Assembly: GCA_026874595.1 (NCBI GenBank)
Contig: CM049309.1
Coordinates: forward strand, 96,308,723-96,372,722
DNA from: Sipunculus nudus
Lineage: Eukaryota > Annelida > Sipuncula > Golfingiida > Sipunculidae
Direction of reading: 5' to 3'
DNA length: 64,000 nt
Shown here: positions 37,901 through 49,606 of the stretch, piece after piece
Layout of the letters: each line of letters starts with the position of its first letter
How positions within the stretch are numbered: position 1 is the first letter of the stretch
Program-made: the position numbers and the translations under genes
The notes under the pieces: generated by a model
Database searches by the model: none
Seen by the model: only the letters and a program-made list of their open reading frames with translations
What the model was told of the DNA's origin: nothing

Positions 37901-38240
37901 ATTCCCCCTGCAGTATCAGCACCAGTATAATCAATGTTCCTCCTACAGTATCAGTACAGACAACCAATGTTCCGCCTACAGTATCAGTACAGGATATCCC
38001 ATGTTACCTCTATGGTATCAGTACCAGAACAACCAATGTTCCCCCTACAGTATCAGTACAGGACAACCAATGTTCCCCCCTACAGTATCAGTACAGAACA
38101 ACCAATGGTCCCCCTACAGGCCCTACATATCAGTACCAGTACAATCAATGTTCCCCCTACAGTATCAGTACAGGAAAACCCATGTCCCCCTTGAACTTTC
38201 AGTATCTGTAACAGTACAACCCATGTACCTCCTACAGTAC
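34930..38240. repeat. Large 34-bp satellite-like array with 413-bp higher-order repeats
   Basis: Roughly 97 copies of gtatcagtacaggacaacca + atgttccccctaca. A variant set (ggacatcccatgttcc, tatggtatcagtaccagaac, gtctctgtaaagg) is organised into larger repeats. The block beginning near 35,569 repeats at 35,982 and 36,395 (413 bp = about 12 units), with a 311-bp form before it at 35,258. The 35,569 and 35,982 blocks encode identical 120-residue frames, so they are nearly identical in DNA. The unit is 34 bp and free of plus-strand stops, which leaves long but meaningless open frames. Confidence 0.97.
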
Positions 38241-38316
38241 CACTTACCAAGAAAATAAATAATCACTCTAAAACCAAAGGCATGGATTCTGATAGATTCC
38301 TCCTGAATGATGTTAA

Positions 38317-40265
38317 AAACAAGGAACCCATGGGTCACGGCGCTCAGCTGATATATTTGATTAAAAATATGATTTGGGAATGAGGCACATGCTGGATTTT
38401 GGTAATAAATATAAGCTGTATTATGAGTTGTTGGTGTTTAGCTTATGTATGATTTTGATAGTATCTTTGGAGAGAGGGAAGAGGAATGATTTCATTTATT
38501 TTATTAACAAATGGAGTGCTATTGTCACACAGATTTTGACTTGGCCATATAACTTATAAGCAGCACATATAATAAAAGAGTTTAACTATTTATTAAAATT
38601 TAATAACAAATATTGTGCCAATATAACTGTTATTAAAAAATAATAAGAAAATCATATGATTTTATAAAAATAAAATATAACTGAAATGATTATTAAAATA
38701 ATATTATAGAATATATTCATGAATGCATTCATGAATACATTTTGAAATTTTCTGCACTGGTATTCAAATACTTTCATTTTTACCTGAATTCCCATTATTA
38801 TGCAAGAATTTTTAATGCAGTACATATTCATATTTGTATTATAATACATTTGCAAAGCATTCGCACAATGTCTAGTATTTATTCAGTTTTAGCCAAACAA
38901 TTATGTTAAGAATCCAGAATATACAAAATTCTCAAATTTAAATAATGATCACAAGTACCTGGTTTTATGGCTTTTATTTATATTAAAAAAATAAATGTAA
39001 TATATTCACTTTAGACTACTTTCACATCAATCTACACACTAGACACAGTAGGAATCTAGATTAATATTATCAACTGCATCTTTGTCTATCATTAATTTCC
39101 TTCATATGATCCCTAATGATTAGTAATGAATAATATGATTTATTTTTTTTTATCATTAAAATTGAACTGAAAAATACCATAGGTGACTGCATGGTGTTAT
39201 TTGGAATAACATTGACATTGACATTCTATCCATCTATACAAAATTCTTACATCATCAGTAACTGCAAGTTAATTTCCTGTTACTCATCAACTAATAAATT
39301 CCTTTTCTATTAAGTTTTCTTTAATTTGTTATTAAAAACCAATGAAAAGTTATTAATTTATTGTTTATTGTTATGCTGTTTTTCAAAACAACTACTAGAC
39401 GAGTTGGGTTGGACACCTGGATCAACTGTGGCTGGCCATAAGCTGCCTGGCTGCCCCAGTGTTTGCCTCACCTAAAGCGCGCATAATTGCTGAAAGGTCA
39501 ACAAGGTCAACATACAGGTGACTGAAGAGGAGCTGGGAAGAGCTTGGGTCTGACATGGTCTCATAAAAACATTAATAAAAGCTACAATTTTTGGCCAATT
39601 TCTTTCAGCTTTCTAAACTACAAAGCTGAAATCTTTATGTGTGCATGATGTGAAAATTATATCAACAGTGCTCTCAGGAAACAAACATGCCTTGGTCAAA
39701 GTTGGGCAAAATTTAAGGTAATAATTTTATATTTATACTAATAACTTATAAACTTTGAAAAATTCAGAACTAATTAAGGGTATTCAATTGAAACTTGATT
39801 AAATAATGTTACATCTCTGACAAAAATTTCTAGCTTCAGCAATCCTCTTGTTAAGGGAGTAAATATATTTCTTGATTTTTTAAAAAGTGCATTATGTTTG
39901 GGGTTATAACTTAAAACAATTACGCAAAACTGACATCATTTCTGGCATGTGCATAGCAAATGTATAGAAAAAATTTGTATATTATATATGATCAAAGTCA
40001 GATCAGTGGTTTTGATATTAGGCAGTCTTAAAGTGTAAGAATGGGTTTTTAATGGAAAAATGAAGTTTTTCATTAATATTTCGAAGGAATTAAGTCCTAG
40101 TGATCGAATTCTTGGCATGGTAGGGGATCTTGGAGACATCTAACTGTATGCCAAATTTAGAAACTTAGAGCTGTAGCTGAGGAGCTGAGCTCTAGCAAAC
40201 TGCATGACACTAGCTTGATGTAAACAATATGTGACATGGTGCTTGAAAACTTGAATAAAATCTAG
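38317..40265 (+). mobile_element. 2-kb hairpin-ended element, 3'-truncated copy
   Basis: It starts with aacaaggaacccatgggtca + cggcgctcagctg and is collinear with 11,611-13,170 (for example 'gaatgaggcacatgctgg', 'ggttggacacctgg', 'ttggccaatttctttcagct'). It stops at 'gaataaaatcta' near 40,265 without the GACGGACGG tail or terminal hairpin. Confidence 0.78.
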
Positions 40266-40885
40266 GGTTATAGTGTTTTAAAGTCTCCCCAAACTCAACA
40301 TTAGCGAGGCCTAAAAATATTAAGACAAATCAAATGGGAATATTAGTAGCCAATTGGAAGCCCAGAACAGGCGATGACTGAAACAACCATGTTGGTCTTG
40401 ACAAAGATTCTGGGAAAGACCACTGCTGATGTCACTGGAAAAGACCTTAGTTCGGTGAGGCGGTGATGTGTGGAGCTGACCATCCGGGAACCAAACAAGA
40501 TTACCAGTCCATGAAGTAAGAGGGTCAGATAGTGGAAAATTAGTTATATGAGTTGCCCCAAGGTGGCGGTACCAATAATAAGTGTGATACAACGCGGGAA
40601 CATTTGATTTCTCTGTCAGAAGCAAGAATTAAGTCATAACTATTTCATGGACTGGGCCAGTCTAGTTGACCAGGTCCAAACTGTGCTTGCAATACTGGCC
40701 TCCTTCAGAAAACAGGTGGGATCAGTATATATTGGGGGTTTTACCCTGTTCTAGGCCACAAAAACGCCCAACAATAATGATTCATGCGACTGTGTTATTT
40801 TCCACCATGATGAACAATACCTGTAGGAAACATACACCATCACTTATAAACCAGATAAGGTTTTTATCACTGCTAGACAATAAAT
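40266..40885. other. Intronic sequence, unassigned
   Basis: Moderately complex sequence. A 101-codon open frame at 40,320-40,625 (-) lacks a recognisable domain and supporting splice sites. It may be part of an unrecognised element. Confidence 0.35.
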
Positions 40886-40889
40886 AAAC

Positions 40890-42495
40890 ATAACATATTG
40901 TATATACCTACATGAAATCAACAGCCAATATATAAACATTACATATTGTATATACCTACATGTAATCAACAGCCAATATATTAACATTACATATTGTATA
41001 TACCTATGTAATCAACAGCCAATATATTAACATTACATATTGTAGATACCTACATGTAATCAACAGCCAATATACAAACATTACATATTGTAGATACCTA
41101 CATGTAATCAACAGCCAATATACAAACATTACATGTTGTAGATACCTACATGTAATCAACAGCCAATATATTAACATTACATGTTGTAGATACCTACATG
41201 TAATCAACAGCCAATATATAAACATTACATATTGTATATACCTACATGTAATCAACAGCCAATATATTAACATTACATTTTGTATATACCTACATGTATT
41301 CAACAGCCAATATATTAACATTACATTTTGTATATACCTACATGTATTCAACAGCCAATATATAAACATTACATTTTGTATATACCTACATGTAATCAAC
41401 AGCCAATATATTAACATTACATATTGTATATACCTACATGTAATCAACAGCCAATATATTAACATTACATATTGTATATACCTACATGTAATCAACAGCC
41501 AATATATAATTATTACATATTGTATATACCTACATGTAATCAACAGTCAATATATTAACATTACATATTGTATATACCTACATGTAATCAACAGTCAATA
41601 TATTAACATTACATATTGTATATATCTACATGTAATCAACAGCCAATATACAAACATTACATATTGTATATACCTACATGTAATCAACAGCCAATGTACA
41701 AACATTACATATTGTATATACCTACATGTAATCAACAGCCAATATATTAACATTACATATTGTATATACCTACATGTAATCAACAGCCAATGTACAAACA
41801 TTACATATTGTATTTACCTACATGTAATCAACAGCCAATGTACAAACATTACATATTGTAGATACCTACATATAATCAACAGCCAATATATAAACATTAC
41901 ATATTGTATATACCTACATGTAATCAACAGCCAATATATAAACATTACATATTGTATTTACCTACATGTAATCAACAGCCAATATATTAACATTACATAT
42001 TGTATATACCTACATGTAATCAACAGCCAATATATAAACATTACATATTGTATATACCTACATGTAATCAACAGCCAATATATTAACATTACATATTGTA
42101 TATACCTACATGTAATCAAAAGCCAATATATTAACATTACATTTTGTATATACCTACATGTAATCAACAGCCAATATATAAACATTACATACTGTATATA
42201 TCTACATGTAATCAACAGCCAATATATTAACATAACATACTGTATATACCTACATGTAATCAAACAGCCAATATATAAACATTACATATTGTATATACCT
42301 ACATGTAATCAACAGCCAATATATAAACATTACATATTGTATATACCTACATGTAATCAACAGCCAATATATTAACATTACATATTGTATATACCTACAT
42401 GTAATCAACAGCCAATATATTAACATTACATATTGTATTTAACTACATGTAATCAACAGCCAATATATAAACATTACATATTGTATTAACTACAG
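40890..42495. repeat. Minisatellite, 48-bp unit, ~33 copies
   Basis: Copies of acatgtaatcaacagccaat + atataaacattacatattgtatatacct. The period is a multiple of three, so the minus strand keeps a 16-residue periodic frame open (for example 41,004-41,543), an artefact of the repeat. Confidence 0.97.
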
Positions 42496-42499
42496 TTAA

Positions 42500-43894
42500 G
42501 GAAGCAACAAAGAATAAGGGAGTGTGTTTAGAGTTGTAACCACATCCTTATGGTGTTAGCTGTTTACACAAGGATAAGGACCTGTTGTTAGATATCAATT
42601 TCTGACCAGCTTCTGTGCTTTTATTTGAAAAAGTCTGGTTTATTCAGTGATGATGCATGCTGTCACATTGTAAAACACAAATACTGCATATGCATGTCAA
42701 CACTTATCACATGCATGTCAACACTTATTCAAATGTCAGTTATTCTTTTTATTCCAATTTAAATTGGCAGGATGTAGACACATATAAACCACTACCACCA
42801 AGTGGAAATGACAGTACACCTATAATCAAAACATCAGACAACTGATTATTTTCAAAATAAGAATATCTGTTGAAAGAAACAGGTAACCCGGGGTCATGAC
42901 CCTCAGCTGGTATCTTAGATAACTGTCATTTTAGTATTTTTGCAGTCATGTCTGGAGACAAGATCAACCCATACCCTATATGTATTTCAATATTTAAGCA
43001 AAATACCAAATGTCTGAACATTGGTCTGAAATCTAAATAATCCAATTCTAAATTTTGAGATGCTGGAACAAAGACGATTTATTAAGAATAAAGATGAACA
43101 GGTCAAACAAAACTGACAGTAAAGTTTATATATTTATTGTTACGGTTCTATTTTACAAAGCAATTCTGACTGGGCGAACCATGACACAAAACCTCAGACA
43201 CATATACTCAAACAAACACAACAAGGGTTTAAGTGCAAAAATGGTGCTATATTAATATACAAAATTTACAATAACAAATGATCAAAGAATTAATACATAA
43301 CGATTATTAAACAAAGTCTCTTGAACTGGCTGCAACTAAATAAATACTTAACTGAAGTCCAAATGTTCAACAGAAGATGCTCTGACTGTCCACAGTAACA
43401 CAGGGAGTTCAGCGAATAAATAAAGGTCTTTCCTCTTCACAAATTAAAGTCCATGGTTTCCTGTGGGGGAGGACGACCCACAAAGGAAGAATCTCCTTAT
43501 CCCCAGGGTTGAAACGTGAAAAGTTCATAATCTAGTCCTCGCTGAAGAGCAGTGATGAGTCCTCTTATAGGATTCACTAAAAGCTGTAAAATGTGTCAAA
43601 GTGGTTTTATTTCAATTTTATCTTACTTTACTCAATAGATATAATTGTCCTGAAGTCAGAGTCCACAATAGAGTCCACAATAGAGTGTGTCCCGTGGTAG
43701 GGACAAAAATAAGTTGCTTGCCAACAGGGCGAGTTCCAAAAATAAGCAAAAAAAAAACCCAGCTGATTATACAGCAGACGACATTCTAAACAGTAGGGGG
43801 CAATCCAGAAGAACAGTACAGGTGCTGCTGCAGAAGTTAACAACACCACGGCGTCCAAGCAGAGGATGAAAGTCTGTGCGATACCAAGTGGTCC

Positions 43895-43900
<6 letters not shown>
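42500..43900. other. Intronic sequence, unassigned
   Basis: Includes a diverged left end of the 2-kb element family (42,887-42,905: 'aacccggggtcatgaccctc' + agctgg). The stretch 43,130-43,870 is of higher complexity, with direct repeats 'gagtccacaata', and may be an unrecognised retroelement remnant. Confidence 0.35.

Positions 43901-43901
<1 letters not shown>

Positions 43902-43942
<41 letters not shown>
43902..43942. repeat. (TA)n microsatellite
   Basis: About 20 TA dinucleotides. Confidence 0.95.
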
Positions 43943-43945
<3 letters not shown>

Positions 43946-44243
43946 AAATATAGTTAATTTTGCAAATACAATGTTTAATAAACTAATATTGTTGAAATCT
44001 TATGAAAAAAAAAGAAATGCTATATAATAATTAATTTTTATATCATATTTGGGGAAAAAATATGCACTACATAAAAAGTTAAAGGGTTCACAAAAATAAA
44101 CTGGTTTTGCAGATTTGACATTGAAGACTAAGGTCAAGGTCACCAGTATTCAAGTATGTTTGAGACCTTGGCAGAAACATTTTGGGTATAAAAGTTGAGG
44201 AATAAGTATGAAATAATTCAAAAGTCATTGGCTTGACTACAGC

Positions 44244-44475
44244 CTGGACAGCTGTGTGGTAAAACGCTTGGCTCTCTCCGCTGGCGACCTGGGTTTGATT
44301 CCCAGTGTGGCTAAGAGAGTTGGTTGTAGTTGCCTGTCCAAGGCCGGTAGTTTTCTCCGGGTACTCCGGTTTCCTCCACCCCTGCAGACTACCGAACGCC
44401 ATCACCGGAGCCATGGAGAGTGCCTCGATTAGTTATAATAACTATTTGTACAATCCATGTAAAATAAATAAGTTT
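44244..44475 (+). mobile_element. tRNA-derived SINE
   Basis: The head resembles a tRNA: an A-box-like 'ctgtgtggtaaaacgcttgg' and a B-box-like gggtttgattccc (44,291-44,303), 37 bases apart, followed by a conserved body 'ggtagttttctccgggtact' and ccggtttcctccacc. This body type is widespread in invertebrate SINEs (from memory). The 3' part ends in an A-rich 'aaaataaataa'. Confidence 0.75.
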
Positions 44476-45737
44476 ATATTTACATTTAAACATATTAGAT
44501 TTTCAAAATTTTCAGACACTTTGGTTGAAACTACTTTTGTATCAGTTTTGTAGGACAACATAATGGGGTTCACCATTTTCCTGCAGTTTGGCTGACTGGG
44601 CCTTGAAGATCAAGGTCATGGTCACTGGTTTTAAAACTCCTCTGATAACTTACTACGATTTGACATATTTCTTTATGACAAAAGAAACTAAGGTTACCAG
44701 TTGTATGTGGTAAACATTAACTGGAAGAGCCACCCTGTGTTCAGAGGGAAACAATGTTACCAACTGCACACAGTGTAAAATAAATGGAACAGCCACAAGA
44801 TACACTGGGGTACATAGTTTTGAGAGACCAGCACAGACAGATTCTTGTTGACAACTAAAATCTGCTGCCGTTATTCCTAGTAAATTCTTATTATGGTGCG
44901 TGATTGTGGAGTTTGTGCGTGTCCTATATCCCTATGGCATCTAAGGAAATTTTATAAACACAATCCTTGTACCGGCAATGTTTTCACTTGTGTCCCTGAG
45001 TAGTGACCAACTGGTTTGTTTTAACTTTTTTTTTTAGTTTTGTATGATGAGCCTGATAAAAAAAGTCTTTTTTAATAAAAGCCAGCCATAAATAGAAGGC
45101 TTGTTTAGAGGGCGTTTGAAAGCAGCATCCGTAAAAAATAAATTCCCGGGCGTCTATTCAGGGAAATACGATAGTCATGTTAACTGGTCAATCTGTATGT
45201 AACATAGTCATCCTTTTGGGGCTGCCAACCAAGTAACATTGATTGTTGAGCATCTGATGACAAAAATAAAGAATTCAAACACTGCTCTCAATTTCCAGTC
45301 AGCAGGATCCAAAGGCACTTATTCCCACAAAGTTTCAAGGGCTTTGGTAAATTCAAATTTCCTTTTCATTACAATTTCAGTGTATGGAGGTCTGAAATGC
45401 AGGTGGTCCCCACAATGTGTGCTCAAGGCTTCTTAAGTCTTCATTGAATGCTGTAGGAGAGGCTGGTGAATTGATCCAAAACACAGCATGTGTACAAAAT
45501 TACCAAACGAAAGAAACTGCATGTCTGTAAACTTAAACATCATCGGGTTTATAAATACTGGACACCTATGCCAATGTGAGGAAGTCTACCTTATCTATTT
45601 TCATAAAACAACAGATTTTGATGAAGTCAAAACATCAAGAGAAAAACACATGTTTCTCGCTTTATGAAATGGAGAGTTCAACCCAGGAGGAATAATGACA
45701 AAACCTAATTCAAGGTCCCAATTTCATGAACAGGCGT

Positions 45738-45764
45738 GGGATGGGGTGGGATGGGGTGGGGCGG
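45738..45764 (+). other. Potential G-quadruplex tract
   Basis: Five runs of three or four G separated by one or two bases (gggatggggtgggatggggt + gggg), fitting the G3+N1-2 pattern. On the template strand of the ZSWIM-like transcript it appears as a C-rich RNA. Confidence 0.7.
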
Positions 45765-46002
45765 AGTGTCTGGGGTTTCAGGCCTCAATATTTGTCTGAC
45801 ACGATGAAAAAAGGTTGCGGCGGTTGAAAATGAATACGAACCCTCTGCATGGAGTCCCGTTGGGTCCGCTTCTGCTACTTACGAGGTATGCATATTTCTG
45901 TTTCTTTCTTCAAGAACAGTTTCCTTGCAACGTACATTTAATAAATCTTTCATGTGTTACTCACATCAACCTAATCTTTATACGTCCAACGATAGAATCC
46001 AG

Positions 46003-46194
46003 TCAAATATCATCGAAAACCTGAATGCCCCACATCTCATTCTGGTTTGCAATGTAAACACCATCACTGACCAGGTCTTCAAGGTACACATACCCTGATA
46101 TAAATTTCTTGACAAGAGGACAGCCAGCACTCACGCACTGTCTCCACCAGGTTATGAGTTTGTAAGGACGGACAGTATGATATTTAGGATTCAT
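46003..46194 (-). other. Coding-like open frame, function unknown
   Basis: A 63-codon frame with normal amino-acid mixture (KLITWWRQ, GYVYLEDLVSDGVYIANQNE) and no low-complexity bias, unusual for this intron. A possible acceptor (gagacag|) at its N-terminal third and a possible donor (TCAGG|GTATGT) within it make an exon conceivable. I recognise no family. It could be a transposon or retrocopy relic. Confidence 0.2.
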
Positions 46195-46888
46195 GTAATT
46201 TAAAAGTAAGTTGCAAAATTAAGATACAAGCAGCTGGACATAGAAATGTTTCTGTTCACAGAAGTGTTGTGCCTCAGAGAGGTGCGTGAGTTATTCTGCA
46301 TTCAGGCCAAAATGTTTATACATATCTTATGGAGACAGTTTCCCACTGAAACACTATACTTTCTGTTAACTTTTAGAATAAAAAAAAAAACTAGCCAACA
46401 TTTCACATCTCAGTTTATAAATCTCCCCAACCCCGGCAATACGCCTGGTATACTGGGTCTATCAGCTGGTACCATAATAAACTGAAGTATTTCTACAAAA
46501 CCACTATGATCAATACTGCCTGTGTATACAAATATTGAGAATTAAGCCTCCAAGAAGTTTTCTTTACTCCATATTCTCCAATGGAAAGTCTTATCTTTCA
46601 GGAAAAATGCACAGATCTGGCTTAAGTAAATGATTTATCAAATACCAAACATAAATGGTCAATAAAAGGAATCACTTCTATAGAAAAACATATAATCACC
46701 ACTGTCTGTGTGTACATCATAACATGTATATATTGCAGCTATTAAAATCCCTGACATTTTTCAGAAATTACCCATGAAATTGGTACATGCTTTTACCACC
46801 TTAAAATTAAGGTCCATCAAAATTGGTCATGTTACAGAGAATAATATATATCAACATTTGATAGATCCTTGTTTTATCAAATTTATAT

Positions 46889-46889
46889 C

Positions 46890-46978
<89 letters not shown>
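46889..46978. repeat. (TA)n microsatellite
   Basis: About 44 TA dinucleotides with one 'tgta' interruption, directly abutting the left end of the TIR element at 46,977. Confidence 0.96.
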
Positions 46979-46980
<2 letters not shown>

Positions 46981-47602
46981 AAGGCCCCCAGATCCTGATC
47001 TAGGCAACTGGCAATTGGTCCAGACCAGATCCCTATCAGAGTTTAGGCTGGACCAAATCTTGATCGGGATCTGGGCTGGACCAATAAATTCTGTAAATGA
47101 GGTTCTTCCTTAATATCTCGAAGGAACAAAGTCCTATTGACCCAATTTTCAGCATGGTAGAAAATTTTTGGGACATCTAACGGTATGCCAAATTTCAGAT
47201 TCTTAGGTTCAATGGTGTAGAAACGTGCCAGTCTTACGGACAGACATCCGGTTGGACGGACAGACAATGGACAACAGCTATAGCTCAGATGACTTAAAGT
47301 CAGCTGAGCTAAAAATAATAAAAGGACTTAAAAATTAGTTCAAAATCCCTCAATTATTTCAAACTTAGATATAAGTTATTAAAGTAGAATAATTAACACT
47401 GAAAAACTAAGATTTGTCATTACTTATCAAGGTATAATTTCACATATCAGATTTTTATAATCATGCTCTAGGCCTGGGTTGACCTGAACCTTGATTAGTT
47501 CAGATAGGAACTCATTCTCTTTCCTAAAAGTTTATGATCAGGGTTTAGGCCGGACCAAATCCTGATCAGGATTTGGTCTAAATAGGGATCTGGGCCTTGA
47601 CA
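46977..47602. mobile_element. TIR element (626 bp) with nested repeat fragment
   Basis: The ends are inverted: tgtcaaggccc (46,977) and gggccttgaca (47,592-47,602), extended inward by agatcc/ggatct and by 'ggaccaaatcttgatcggga' against 'ggaccaaatcctgatcagga'. Within it, 47,085-47,316 is a 3' fragment of the 2-kb hairpin-ended family (GGACGGACAGACAATGGAC, then the hairpin). No transposase. Confidence 0.7.
47085..47316 (+). mobile_element. 3' fragment of the 2-kb hairpin-ended element
   Basis: 'cttccttaatatctcgaagg', 'gggacatctaacggtatgcc' and the terminal palindrome ending in ctgagctaaaaa match the last ~230 bases of the copies at 13,906 and 56,752. Confidence 0.8.
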
Positions 47603-49606
47603 GTTATATATAGATACCGGGATATGGCAATTTTTCTGTCATTCTATCTGGTATCATTACATTCTAGATCCATGTGGTTTTTAAAGAATCACCTTTTTTA
47701 AGTAAACAGGACATTGCTATGAACAAAAACATGACAAACCAAATTATATCTAAGGCAATTTTCTTAGCCCAAGAATTAATTTAAATAATGATGTTAGCAA
47801 AAACAGACCAGTTACACCATTAGTGACAGTGATGTGAATTGTTGACATTCTGAATATATGATCATGATAGATTTTTAGGAAAATGTAATGCATGCCTACA
47901 GGGGGTAATCTATGAACACTGACAACAGTTGCAATTGATTTTCACTTTTCATTTTTCCATGCTATCAGGATACCCAAAGGCAAAAGGGTAACAGACTTGC
48001 AAATATTGACCCCCATTTTTGGTGCAAATGCTGACTGCACCTGACACAATTGCATATGGATTATGCTCATGAGTTTGTCAATGCCCACATCAGGCCCACC
48101 TAACATTCATAAAATGTCTCAATGATTTCAAAGCTGAAAGGCTGTCACAACATGATAGATGTGTGTGCGTGCGATGCCAGGCAAATTGATTTCACAGCAA
48201 GGCTTGCGCATCTAAACAGGGAAGGGTTACAAAAGCCGACTTTCCATGAACACTAGAATTTCCTGTTTGGATTACCAGAGATTATTTATGGTGGAGTCCA
48301 ACACCTGGGGTGAACTTAATGTTATTGTTTTCAAGAGCATTATCTTCAAAGAGGAAAAGAACCAAAATCACAAAGCTTTTTAGTCTGATTTTCAATAACA
48401 ATCTGGATATGATGCCGCCAAACCCAGGCAATGTCATGTCACAACACAAATATGAAAAGGCATTAAAGGAATTAGCAAATGCAGACTGGTTGTGAATTTT
48501 TCACAAATCTTAATCATAAAGACTGTACATATTGTTAACACAAATCCTGCAATAACCTTTCAAATTACTGAATAGCAAGGCTAGTTATGTAGGAGCAAAG
48601 CCTCCTGAGTAAAACCTTGGTCTTCATCCAAACAGAGCAGTCAACTTTACATATGTGAACAACTGATTGTCCCCAGTCTACCAAGCAACAAGGCTCCCGC
48701 TTTCCAAAGTAGGTGAATTACTCCCAAACATGCATAAAGGGCTCAACTGGCCTGACAGCCAAAGTGCAGGCAAATATGGGCAGGTCTGGTGTTCAGAAAG
48801 CTTTGATGTTAATGGGCGATTGTTAAGCAGCTCTAAACTCCAGTGCCACTGATAAGGAAACTGCACGCGTTTAATGTTCATAGAGATCTGCAAACATTCG
48901 CCTGCAAGTAGTGTTTCAGCTCTTGTGAGATGAATGGCTGTATACACATAAACAGGCTCCGGCTGTAGACAGGGTCCTTTTGAAAGTCACTGTTGCACAG
49001 GAGCCTTTAGGCCTTGGAATCCCCATTATGCGGATACGTGAGAGGCACGGCCGCAATCATCCTACATTTCAGACTATGGGTTGAAAAACAGCCCACAATA
49101 TTGTGAGGCAACTATCACTCTTTAATGTTTAACCACTCGTTCATGCGGGTCTCTCGTGTTATCATGCACTGAATATGTTAAGTACTGTGCACTTATAAGA
49201 AAAGAAATTATGCTGTAGAATTATTCTTTTGGCATGCACTAAAAACCTAAAAGCCCGTGTCACACAACTGAGTCAGGTTGTCTGGATGGAATGAAAAAAA
49301 CGAACTCGGGCGCCCGAGTACCGGTAACACCAACAAAAACTGGTCATGGATTATATACACATTATTCCCAGCTGATATTAAACAAGTAACTTGCACTCAA
49401 GTGTTGCTGGCACAATCATATTGTGGCTCGGACACTTTTTGGCCACATCTCGTAGGATGTGACAGCACACACTTGAATTTGAAAAGGATAAATGGGTCTG
49501 TGTCTACATGACAAGAGGCCAAAGCACGTTTCCCAAAGGCACAGCTGGGGGCGGGTCACGTCAGTGCATTTCGCGGGTGAGGTAGCTGCAAACTTTGAAT
49601 TCTTAC
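47603..49606. other. Single-copy intronic stretch next to exon 1
   Basis: No recognised repeat. The parts 47,880-48,290 and 48,650-49,100 are complex and balanced in composition, suitable for conserved regulatory DNA. CpG content rises toward exon 1 from about 49,250. Confidence 0.5.

Larger units (their letters stand above)
44480..46885. other. Intronic sequence, no confirmed gene
   Basis: Unique sequence with two 'aaggtcaaggtcac'-type sites close by (44,130 and 44,610), a G-rich tract at 45,738 and one coding-like open frame on the minus strand (46,003-46,194) listed separately. Confidence 0.45.
27346..49606 (-). other. Intron 1 of the ZSWIM-like gene (22,261 bp)
   Basis: The intron is defined by the GTAAGA donor of exon 1 and the tgtgtttacag acceptor of exon 2. 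It holds the 34-bp higher-order array, the 48-bp array, two or more copies of the 2-kb hairpin-ended element, a tRNA-derived SINE, a TIR element beside a (TA)n run, and stretches of single-copy sequence listed separately. No other convincing coding exon was recognised inside it. Confidence 0.88.

Noticed and set aside
34945-38258. Many long plus-strand frames (to 312 codons) over the 34-bp array
   Set aside because: The 34-bp unit is stop-free in all three plus-strand frames, so open frames are expected. No unique N- or C-terminus, and start codons are repeat-internal.
40320-40625. 101-codon minus-strand frame
   Set aside because: No recognisable motif, no splice support, and it lies next to a truncated mobile element.
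41004-42263. Minus-strand frames with a YWLLITCRYIQ periodic sequence
   Set aside because: Artefact of the 48-bp minisatellite. It is membrane-like only by chance of composition.
1309-42495. CRISPR arrays
   Set aside because: The tandem repeats are contiguous without unique spacers and the DNA is eukaryotic.
42745-42843. Possible terminal exon on the plus strand after a good acceptor (attggcag|gatgtagac, then a stop after ~24 codons)
   Set aside because: No partner exon, no family resemblance, and it would be antisense inside the ZSWIM-like intron. Too short to support.
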